NCBI GenBank assembly: GCA_021613375.1
Contig: CM038728.1
Span: forward strand, 33,307,407-33,371,406
Direction: 5' to 3'
Source of the DNA: Megaleporinus macrocephalus
Taxonomy: Eukaryota > Chordata > Actinopteri > Characiformes > Anostomidae
Length of the DNA: 64,000 bases
Shown in pieces: positions 35,475 through 44,904 of this stretch (its first letter is position 1; each line of letters starts with the position of its first letter). The notes under the pieces are model-generated. The model did not search any database and was not told the origin of the DNA. It saw nothing but the letters and a program-made list of their open reading frames with translations. The position numbers and the translations under genes were made by a program.

Positions 35475-36706
35475 ATGGTAGATGGTGGCCAACACACACT
35501 CACACCTACGGGCAGTTTAGAGTGAGGATCCTAACATGCACGTGTTTGGACTGTGGGAGGAAACCGGAGAACCCGGAGGAACCCACTCAAACACAGAGAG
35601 ACCATACACACTCCACACAGAACCACCCAGACCGGGAATCCAACCCAGATCATCTTACTGTGAGGAGACAATACTAACCACTACACCACCATACTAACCA
35701 CTACACCACCATACTGACCACTACACCACCATACTAACCACTACACCACCATACTGACCACTACACCACCATACTAACCACTACACCACCATACTGACCA
35801 CTACACCACCATACTAACCACTACACCACCATACTAACCACTACACCACCATACTAACCACTACACCACCATACTGACCACTACACCACCATACTAACCA
35901 CTACACCACCATACTAACCACTACACCACCATACTAACCACTACACCACCATACTGACCACTACAGCACCATACTAACCACTACACCACCGTACTAACCA
36001 CTACACCACCGTACTGACCACTACACCACCATACTAACCACTACACCACCATACTAACCACTACACCACCAAACTAACCACTACACCACCGTACTAACCA
36101 CTACACCACCATACTAACCACTACACCACCATACTGACCTCTACACCACCATACTAACCACTACATCACCATACTAACCACAACACCATCAAACTAGCCA
36201 CTACACCACCATACTGACCACTACACCACCATACTGACCACTACACCACCGTATTAACCACTACACCACCGTACTAACCACTACATCACCATACTAACCA
36301 CTACACCACCATACTGACCACTACACCACCATACTGACCTCTACACCACCATACTAACCACTACATCACCATACTAACCACAACACCATCAAACTAGCCA
36401 CTACACCACCATACTGACCACTACACCACCATACTAACCACTACACCACCATACTGACCACTACACCACCATACTGACCACTACACCACCGTACTAACCA
36501 CTACACCACCTTATTAACCACTACACCACCATACTAACCACTACACCACCTTACTAACCACTACACCACCTTACTAACCACTACACCACCGTACTGACCA
36601 CTACACCACCATACTAACCACTACACCACCATACTGACCACTACACCACCATGCCAGCCACTACACCACCATACTAACCACTACACCACCGTGCCGCCCA
36701 CATGTT
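35475..36706 (-). mobile_element. tRNA-headed SINE, minus strand, with head expanded to an array
   Basis: The body (about 35488-35670) reads on the minus strand from the head inward: TTACTGTGAGGAGACA reversed, then the B box (GGTTGGATTCC, from GGGAATCCAACCCAGATC on plus). GTGTGGAGTGTGTATGG-type sequence and CTCACTCTAAACTGCCCGTA-type sequence follow. The 5' head is displaced about 1 kb to the right: the element starts near 36706 with GTGGGCGGCACGGTGGTG (minus strand). Between head and body lie 51 units of the 20-bp A-box repeat. The tail beyond 35488 is lost. This copy is not transcribable as a normal SINE. Confidence 0.88.
35671..36690 (-). repeat. 20-bp array of SINE A-box units, 51 copies without indels
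   Basis: On the minus strand each unit reads GGTGGTGTAGTGGTTAGTAT. On the plus strand the register ATACTAACCACTACACCACC stays fixed for 1,020 bp. Variants are single-base only (AACC/GACC, ATAC/GTAC, CTACATCACC). A marked block (ATACTGACCT with CTACATCACC and AAACTAGCC) occurs at 36131 and again at 36331, a duplication of ten units. Each unit contains TGGTGTAGTGG, which fits the polymerase III A-box pattern TRGYNNANNNG. Confidence 0.96.
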
Positions 36707-37465
36707 TACAGGCTGCTGTTAATAAAAGAGTTGATGCTACACGAAGGTAGTCGTGTTCCTGTCCCAACTGTTTGGAGATGTGCTGCTGCTAAGTTCTAGA
36801 TGAGTTAGTAATTTTCATGAAACGCCCAATAAAGGTCTTACTTTCAACACCTGGTGTGTGTTGTATGTTCGGTTGTGAATCTAGTAAACTGAGAATTTTG
36901 ATTTACAGATGGATGTACTATCGTGTGCTCAGTGTTTGAACACGCGGTTGGTGGAACAGCCGCACGTTTAAGGGTTAACGCGTGTCTTGATTTGTCATTA
37001 GCGCTCTAACAGCCCTCCTCGGCTGATCAGGATCTGAGGACCCAGCTTCACCCTCTCCTTCGCTCAGCCTCAGCCAGAGATTTCATCAAAACGAGCCCCC
37101 GAGCATATCAATCACGCAATGGGCCAAATCACCAGCCTCTTAATTACAGTCCAGCCCCAGCGCAGCAGTCAGGCGTGATAGATTTCACGAGTGAGGAGCT
37201 CGCGCTTCCCCCTGCGGCTCCAGCGCCTCGCTTTTACATCTGTTTACATCATCAGGCAGCGACCGTCTGCCCTGCTTACTCATCGTTCTCCAACACCTCC
37301 AGCTCGCTACACCAGCCGCTCTGACCCTCCGTCACAAAGCCAGATCCCCCCGCAGTGTAATGGCACCTCTTACCGCCGCGCTCACGCTGGAATAAGCAGC
37401 TCTCAGTACCTGCAGGAGAACAATGCTGGGACCAGGACGTCACGACGGCTGTGCAAAACGGCTGT
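36707..37465. other. spacer, no gene recognised
   Basis: Unique-looking sequence, GC-richer near 37020-37440. The 98-codon plus frame at 37191-37487 runs into the next array and has no recognised pattern. Confidence 0.5.
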
Positions 37466-39528
37466 GGAGTCTTTCAGAAGTAAATAAGGGGAGGGAGCAA
37501 CCAATGAGGCGGAGTCTTTTAAAAAGAAAGGGGGGAGGGGTCACCCAGAGAGAAGGAGTCTTTTAGAAGTAAATAAGGGGAGGGAGCACCCAAAGAGGCG
37601 GAGTCTTTTAAAAAGAAAGGGGGGAGGGGTCACCCAGAGAGGCGGAGTCTTTTAAAAAGAAAGGGGGGAGGGGTCACCCAGAGAGGTGGAGTCTTTCAGA
37701 AGTAAATAAGGGGAGGGAGCACCCAAAGAGGCGGAGTCTTTTAAAAAGAAAGGGGGGAGGGGTCACCCAGAGAGGCGGAGTCTTTTAAAAAGAAAGGGGG
37801 GAGGGGTCACCCAGAGAGGTGGAGTCTTTCAGAAGTAAATAAGGGGAGGGAGCAACCAAAGAGGGATGAGTCTTTTAAAAAGAAAGGGGGAGGGGTCACC
37901 CAGAGAGGAGGAGTTTTTTAGAAGTAAAGAGGGGGAGGGGTCACCTAGAGAGGCAGAGAAGTCACCAAGAGAGGGGGAGGGGTCGTCTAGAAAGGAGGAG
38001 TCTTTCAAAAGTAAAGTAGGGGGAGGGGTCAGCCAGAGAGGCAGGTGTTGACACCCAGAGAGGCGGAGTCTTTCATAAGTAAAGAGGGGGAGGGGTCAGC
38101 CAGAGAGGCAGGTGTTGACACCCAGAGAGGCGGAGTCTTTCAGAAGTAAAGAGGGGGAGGGGTCACCTAGAGAGGAGGAGTCTTTCAGAAGTAAAGAGGG
38201 GGAGGGGTCAGCCAGAGAGGCAGGTGTTGACACCCAGAGAGGCGGAGTCTTTCAGAAGTAAAGAGGGGGAGGGGTCACCTGGAGAGGCGGAGTCTTTCAG
38301 AAGTAACGAGGGGGCGGGGTCACCTGGAGAGGCGGAGTCTTCAGAAGTAAAGAAGGGGACGGGTCACCTAGAGAGGCGGAGTCTTTCAGAAGTAACAAGG
38401 GGGAGGGGTCACGTAGAGAGGTTGTGTCTTTCAGAAGTATAGAGGGGGAGGGGTCACCCAGAGAGGCGGAGTCTTTCAGAAATAATGGGGGGAGGGGTCA
38501 CCTAGCGAGGCAGAGTCTTTTAGAAATAATGGGGGGAGGGGTCACCCAGAGAGGCGGAGTCTTTCAAAAATAATGGGGGGAGGGGTCACCTAGAGAGGCG
38601 GAGTCTTTCAGAAATAATGGGGGGAGGGGTCACCTAGAGAGGCGGAGTCTTTCAGAAATAATGGGGGGAGGGGTCACCTTGAGAAGCGGAGTCTTTCAGA
38701 AATAATGGAGGGAGGGGTCACCTAGAGAGGCGGAGTCTTTCAGAAATAATGGAGGGAGGGGTCACCTAGAGAGGCGGAGTCTTTCAGAAATAATGGGGGG
38801 AGGGGTCACCTAGCGAGGCAGAGTCTTTTAGAAATAATGGGGGGAGGGGTCACCCAGAGAGGCGGAGTCTTTCAGAAATAATGGGGGGAGGGGTCACCTA
38901 GAGAGGCGGAGTCTTTCAGAAATAATGGGGGGAGGGGTCACCTAGAGAGGCGGAGTCTTTCAGAAATAATGGGGGGAGGGGTCACCTAGAGAGGCGGAGT
39001 CTTTCAGAAATAATGGGGGGAGGGGTCACCTAGAGAGGCGGAGTCTTTCAGAAATAATGGGGGGAGGGGTCACCTAGAGAGGCGGAGTCTTTCAGAAATA
39101 ATGGGGGGAGGGGTCACCTTGAGAAGCGGAGTCTTTCAGAAATAATGGAGGGAGGGGTCACCTAGAGAGGCGGAGTCTTTCAGAAATAATGGAGGGAGGG
39201 GTCACCTAGAGAGGCGGAGTCTTTCAGAAATAATGGGGGGAGGGGTCACCTAGCGAGGCAGAGTCTTTTAGAAATAATGGGGGGAGGGGTCACCCAGAGA
39301 GGCGGAGTCTTTCAGAAATAATGGGGGGAGGGGTCACCTAGAGAGGCGGAGTCTTTCAGAAATAATGGGGGGAGGGGTCACCTAGAGAGGCGGAGTCTTT
39401 CAGAAATAATGGGGGGAGGGGTCACCTAGAGAGGCGGAGTCTTTCAGAAATAATGAGGGGAGGGGTCACCTAGAGAGGCGGAGTCTTTCAGAAATAATGG
39501 GGGGAGGGGTCACCTAGAGAGGATTTTA
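37466..39528. repeat. 44-bp G-rich minisatellite, about 47 units
   Basis: The unit is GAGGCGGAGTCTTTCAGAAA followed by TAATGGGGGGAGGGGTCACC and TAGA, 44 bp in total. The left third uses a TTTTAAAAAGAAAG or TCAGAAGTAAAGA variant. Marker CCTTGAGAAGCGGAG recurs at 38677 and 39117 (440 bp, ten units). CCTAGCGAGGCAGAG recurs at 38501, 38809 and 39249 (308 and 440 bp). Each unit holds a run like GGGGGGAGGGGTCACC. Confidence 0.95.
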
Positions 39529-40377
39529 ATCTTTCAGGTTTTTTACACAGCAGCCAAATTCTGATTCATATAAGATCACATATATAACAACGTCTGCTTT
39601 AGAAATCTGTTCTTTATCTAGAACCCAGCTGATAGGTGTTCACGTGCATTAGCGTTAGCTTAGGAGCGCTAGCAGAAATGTAGCCTGATTTGAGTTTTGA
39701 GTTTTATGGTCTAAACTGAAAGCCTGGGTTCAGCAGTTATGGTTCACTGCTATCTATGCCAGTGAGCTTTTAGCCTGTGGTTCTAGATAATGAGGTGCCA
39801 GAAACCACAAACTCAAGCCTTTTTGAGATTACTAAACAGTTAGCACTGCGCTAATTGGTGGCGTATACAACTGCATCAGCCTAGTAGCTCCGAACACATC
39901 TGATCAATTACATATGATAATGAATGCAAATCTGATCTCTACACAGAAAAACTCTTCTATCTGTTCATTTAGTCTGAACAGCAAACGTCTAATTAACTCT
40001 TTATTTGCTTAATTGGTTTCAAATTAGTGCTCCATCCTAACACATGTTCCTTCTCCAGCACTCGCTGTGAGTATCTGTATCTTAATCCATCCCCAGTTCC
40101 ACAAACCATAACTGAGTGTGATTATAGAGCAGGGGTCACTAATAGGGGACTGTGGTCCGAGTCTGGACCCCGACGTTGTCCAATGTGGTCCCAAACTGAT
40201 AAACTACTGAGGAGATTTAATTCTGACTGTGTTTATTTTAAGAGGCGGAGCTTTTCTAGTCTTTACGGTATACGGGCTTTGTGAAGCAGTAAACTCACAG
40301 ACCAATCACGTTTGCTGTAAGATCACCAAAGGCTCCTCAGCCAATCAGATCTGTGCAGATTTGGGAGGTGAGGTACA
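39529..40377. other. spacer, possibly with a hAT-type element end
   Basis: Ordinary sequence. GAGCAGGGGTCACTAATAGG then GGACTGTGGTCCGAGTCTGG near 40128-40170 resembles the start of hAT-type elements (CAGGGGTC), but no matching other end was found. The frames at 40027-40284 and 40229-40438 have no recognised pattern. Confidence 0.4.
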
Positions 40378-41128
40378 AAGCAAGAAGCAGCAGTTGAAGA
40401 ATAAAGCAAGTCGGAGAAAGAGTTCGAGAATAAAGTGAGTCAGTGAATAAAGCGAGTCAGTGAATAAAGCGAGTCGGAGAATAAAGCAAGTCAGAGAAAA
40501 AAGTGAGTCTGAGAATAAAGCGAGTTAGAGAATAAAGCCAATCCAAAAAAAAAGTGAGTCCGAGAAAAAAGTGAGTCTGAGAACAAAACGAGTCCGAGAA
40601 AAAAAGCGAGTCATAGAATAAAGCGAGTCAGAGAAAAAAGTCAGTTGGAGAATAAAGTGAGTCAGAGAAAAAAACTAGTTGGAGAATAAATTAAGTGAGA
40701 AAATAAAGCAAGTTGGAGAATAAAATGAGTCTGAGAAAAAAGCGAGTCAGTGAATAAAGCGAGCCAGAGAAAAAAGTGATTCTGAGAATAAAGCGATTTA
40801 GAGAATAAAACGAGTCAAAAAAATAAAGTGAGTCGGAGAATAAAGCGAGTCAGAGAATAAAGCGAGTCAGAGAATAAAGCGAGTCAGAAAATAAAGTGAG
40901 TCAAAGAATAAGGCGAGTCAGAGAATAAGGCAAGTTGGAGAATAAGGCGAGTCAGAGAATAAAGCGAGTCAGAGAATAAAGCGAGTCAGAGAATAAAGCG
41001 AGTTGGAGAATAAAGCGAGTCAGAGAATAAAGTGAGTCAGAAAATAAAGTGAGTCAGAGAATAAAGCGAGTCAGAGAATAAAGCGAGTCAGAGAATAAAG
41101 TGAGTCAGAAAATAAAGTGAGTGATGAC
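40378..41128. repeat. 17-bp minisatellite GAGTCAGAGAATAAAGC, about 44 units
   Basis: The right half is quite regular (17 bp), and the left half is more diverged with AAAAAA-type variants. The unit junction reads AAAG(C/T)GAGTCAGAGAATAAAG. Six junctions are exact TGAGTCA (AP-1 consensus) by my reading, near 40436, 40658, 40897, 41033, 41050 and 41101. Most others are CGAGTCA, which differs only by a CpG to TpG change. Confidence 0.92.
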
Positions 41129-41245
41129 ATCACATGATCCTTAAGTGGCAGGATGCACTGATGACAACAGCGGCTTTTAGGAGACAAGTTGTTCCGATGA
41201 CATCACATGATCAATAAGTGACAGGATAAACCAATGACATCACAG
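41129..41245. repeat. short tandem duplication with TGACATCA words
   Basis: GATGACATCACATGATC occurs twice (about 41133 and 41197), followed by AATGACATCACA near 41233. The period is about 64 bp at the first step. TGACATCA is one base from the CRE palindrome TGACGTCA. It directly abuts the 17-bp array. Confidence 0.75.
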
Positions 41246-41289
41246 TAGCTGCTAAGAGATTGCACCTATGGCTTCACATGGCTTATAAG

Positions 41290-41775
41290 TATTAGTGAGG
41301 TCAGGTACTGATGTTGAAACATTGCTGTGAGGATTTGATTGAGTGTTAGTGAGGTCAGGTACTGATGTTGAAACATTGCTGTGAGGATTTGATTGAGTGT
41401 TAGTGAGGTCAGGTACTGATGTTGAAACATTGCTGTGAGGATTTGATTGAGTGTTAGTGAGGTCAGCTACTGATGTTGAACATTGCTGTGAGGATTTGAT
41501 TGAGTGTTAGTGAGGTCAGGTACTGATGTTGAAACATTGCTGTGAGAATTTGATTGAGTGTTAGTGAGGTCAGGTACTGATGTTGAACATTGCTGTGAGG
41601 ATTTGATTGAGTGTTAGTGAGGTCAGCTACTGATGTTGAAACATTGCTGTGAGGATTTGATTGAGTGTTAGTGAGGTCTGGTACTGATGTTGAAACATTG
41701 CTGTGAGGATTTGATTGAGTGTTAGTGAGGTCAGCTACTGATGTTGAAACATTGTTGTGAGGATTTGATTGCTCT
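41290..41775. repeat. 54-bp minisatellite, about 9 units, transposon-like core
   Basis: The unit is GTGTTAGTGAGGTCAGGTAC then TGATGTTGAAACATTGCTGT and GAGGATTTGATTGA, 54 bp. Some units lack one A (TTGAACATT) and some carry GCTACTG. The core GTGAGGTCAGGTACTGATGTTG matches, with two differences in 22 bases, the Tc1 fragment at about 22851 in this window. Confidence 0.93.
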
Positions 41776-42205
41776 AAAATAGGGTTGGAAATAGTTCTGC
41801 TTGCCTTGACCTCTATTGAAAGTGTGTTCAGTGTTTGGTCTGTGATGTAAAGTCTCTGTAATGGAGAGACAGTGGGGGTTTACTGGTATGTGTGTGTGTT
41901 ATTAGGAGAGTCTCTGTTAGTCGTAGTCTCTGTTTTGGATATTAAAATAGTGAAAGTGATCTCTCGCTCTGTGCGGAAGACAAGTCGCTACAAACCTCAA
42001 TCTAATAAGTGGGATACTTGGAGTCTTGAGGAAATAATAAAAGCAAATCACATTAGACTTTGATCTAATTGAGAGAGTTCAGACCAGCTCACTTCTGTTT
42101 AGCCTGATTTTCTACAACCTATTGAAGTCTAGATGCTACGTCTTCAAATCTGACGGCTGTCCTTAAAAAACGAGGACACTCTGTCAGTTCAGTCGAGCAA
42201 TAGTC
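41776..42205. other. spacer
   Basis: About 430 bp of unique-looking sequence. A 63-codon plus frame at 41872-42063 has no recognised pattern. Confidence 0.5.
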
Positions 42206-44262
42206 AAGCGGTGGCGTAGTGGTTAGTATGGTGGTGTAGTGGTTAGTATGGTGGTGTAGTGGTTAGTATGGTGATGTAGTAGTTAGTATGGTGGTGTTGT
42301 GGTTAGTATGGTGGTGTAGTGGTTAGTATGGTGGTGTAGTGGTTAGTATGGTGGTGTAGTGGTTAGTACGGTGGTGTAGTGGTTAGTATGGTGGTGTAGT
42401 GGTTAGTATGGTGGTGTAGTGGTTAGTACGGTGGTGTAGTGGTTAGTACGGTGGTGTAGTGGTTAGTACGGTGGTGTAGTGGTTAGAACGGTGGTGTAGT
42501 GGTTAGTATGGTGGTGTAGTGGTTAGTACGGTGGTGTAGTGGTCAGTATGGTGGTGTAGTGGTTAGAACGGTGGTGTAGTGGTCAGTATGGTGGTGTAGT
42601 GGTTAGAACGGTGGTGTAGTGGTTAGTATGGTGGTGTAGTGGTTAGTACGGTGGTGTAGTGGTTAGTACGGTGCTGTAGTGGTTAGTATGGTGGTGTTGT
42701 GGTTAGTATGGTGGTGTAGTGGTTAGTAAGGTGGTGTAGTGGTCAGTACGGTGGTGTAGTGGTTAGTACGGTGGTGTAGTGGTTAGTATGGTGGTGTAGT
42801 GGTTAGTATGGTGGTGTAGTGGTTAGTATGGTTGTGTAGTGGTCAGTATGGTGGTGTAGTGGTCAGTATGGTGGTGTAGTGGTTAGTATGGTGGTGTAGT
42901 GGTTAGTATGGTGGTGTAGTGGTCAGTATGGTGGTGTAGTGGTTAGTATGGTGGTGTAGTGGTCAGTATGGTGGTGTAGTGGTCAGTATGGTGGTGTAGT
43001 GGTTAGTATGGTGGTGTAGTGGTTAGTACGGTGGTGTAGTGGTTAGTAAGGTGGTGTAGTGGTTAGTATGGTGGTGTAGTGGTTAGTATGGTGGTGTAAT
43101 GGTTAGTATGGTGGTGTAGTGGTTAGTAAGGTGGTGTAGTGGTTAGTATGGTGGTGTAGTGGTTAGTATGGTGGTGTAGTGGTTAGTATGGTGGTGTAAT
43201 GGTTAGTATGGTGGTGTAGTGGTTAGTATGGTGGTGTAGTGGTTAGTACGGTGGTGTAGTGGTCAGTACGGTGGTGTAGTGGTTAGTACGGTGGTGTAGT
43301 GGTTAGTACGGTGGTGTAGTGGTTAGTATGGTGGTGTAGTGGTTAGTATGGTGGTGTAGTGGTTAGTATGGTGGTGTAATGGTTAGTATGGTGGTGTAGT
43401 GGTCAGTATGGTGGTGTAGTGGTCAGTATGGTGGTGTAGTGGTCAGTATGGTGGTGTAGTGGTCAGTATGGTGGTGTAGTGGTTAGTATGGTGGTGTAGT
43501 GGTTAGTATGGTGGTGTAGTGGTTAGTACGGTGGTGTAGTGGTTAGTAAGGTGGTGTAGTGGTTAGTATGGTGGTGTAGTGGTTAGTATGGTGGTGTAAT
43601 GGTTAGTATGGTGGTGTAGTGGTTAGTAAGGTGGTGTAGTGGTTAGTATGGTGGTGTAGTGGTTAGTATGGTGGTGTAATGGTTAGTATGGTGGTGTAGT
43701 GGTTAGTATGGTGGTGTAGTGGTTAGTACGGTGGTGTAGTGGTCAGTATGGTGGTGTAGTGGTTAGTACGGTGGTGTAGTGGTTAGTACAGTGGTGTAGT
43801 GGTTAGTATGGTGGTGTAGTGGTTAGTATGGTGGTGTAGTGGTTAGTATGGTGGTGTAATGGTTAGTATGGTGGTGTAGTGGTTAGTACGGTGGTGTAGT
43901 GGTCAGTATGGTGGTGTAGTGGTCAGTATGGTGGTGTAGTGGTCAGCACTGTCTCCTCACAGTAAGATGATCTGGGTTGGATTCCCGGTCCGGGTGGTTC
44001 TGTGTGGAGTGTGTATGGTCTCTCTGTGTTTGAGTGGGTTCCTCCAGGTACTCCAGTTTCTCACACAGTCCAAACACATGCATGTTAGGATCCTCACTCT
44101 AAACTGACCGTAGGTGTGAGTGTGAGTGTGTGTTGGCCATGTGATGGACAGGTGACCTGTCCATGGTGTAGCCCACCTTCACCTGATGACGCTGGGATTG
44201 GCTCCAGCCTCCCTGTGACCTCGACTAGCGGGATAAAGCGGAAGATGATGTATGGATGGAAT
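42206..44262 (+). mobile_element. tRNA-headed SINE, plus strand, with head expanded to an array
   Basis: The head starts near GCGGTGGCGTAGTGGTTAGT (42209). After 87 A-box units the body follows: CAGCACTGTCTCCTCACAGT, the B box GGTTGGATTCC (about 43974), GTTCTGTGTGGAGTGTGTAT, CACATGCATGTTAGGATCCT, GGCCATGTGATGGACAGGTG. The tail is GACTAGCGGGATAAAGCGGA then AGATGATGTATGGATGGA (to 44262). This is the most complete SINE copy in the window apart from the expansion. Confidence 0.9.
42211..43950 (+). repeat. 20-bp array of SINE A-box units, 87 copies without indels
   Basis: GTGGTGTAGTGGTTAGTATG repeats in one fixed 20-bp register for 1,740 bp. Variants are single-base: GGTCAG, TACGG, TAAGG, GTAATGG, AGAACGG. 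A marked block containing TTAGTAAGG and GTGTAATGG recurs at 43041 and 43541, 500 bp (25 units) apart. Each unit carries TGGTGTAGTGG (pattern TRGYNNANNNG), and only the last is followed by a B box. Confidence 0.97.
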
Positions 44263-44322
44263 TTTAGTCAACTTGAGCAGCCCAGCAGTATAACTCTGTC
44301 CTAGACCCCAGAGCTCCTCACC

Positions 44323-44325
<3 letters not shown>

Positions 44326-44406
<81 letters not shown>
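44326..44406. repeat. GA microsatellite
   Basis: GA runs are interrupted by CACACACAGAGAAAGACA. Confidence 0.95.
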
Positions 44407-44409
<3 letters not shown>

Positions 44410-44904
44410 TTGTTCATTATTGATTTAAACTGTTCCAGAAAAATCCCCTCCGTTCCTCTGCAAGCACAGGATGACCAATAGGAGTTTAATCAGGGGGGAG
44501 TCGGTGCACAATGAGGCTTTTAGATGAAACAGAGAGGTTTTATTCACAAAACTCCAGCTTTCCTCCACCTCCTCCACCTCCTCCTCTCCTGTGAAGAAGA
44601 CAGCAGGAGAATGATGCAAGCAGCTAAATAAATAAGCAAAGCTTGGCGTTTTAAGCGGGCATGAGGGCCTGACGGGCTTCCTCTGGTTTCCTCTCCGTCT
44701 CCGCTGCCTCACATTGACTTTTATGGAAGAAAAATGTGCCCAGATGTCACCAGCAGGGAAGAGCTGCCTCGTACCGGCCTCGGCGCAGCCGTCTGCGGTC
44801 AGGCCTCAGTCTCCATCCACCGGGCCTTTCCTCTCCAGCAGCCAATCACACTAGGGCAGGAAATCCACCCAGCATTTCAGCCATAGATCCCCCTCATTAC
44901 TAAC
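44407..44904. other. spacer, no gene recognised
   Basis: Unique-looking sequence of about 500 bp. It contains CTCCTCCACCTCCTCC near 44563-44585 and a 95-codon minus frame over it with no recognised pattern. Confidence 0.5.

Noticed and set aside
35671..43950. CRISPR-like array or tRNA gene cluster
   Set aside because: Repeats are contiguous with no spacers, in a vertebrate-type context. Units have an A box but no B box or cloverleaf, so they are not tRNA genes.
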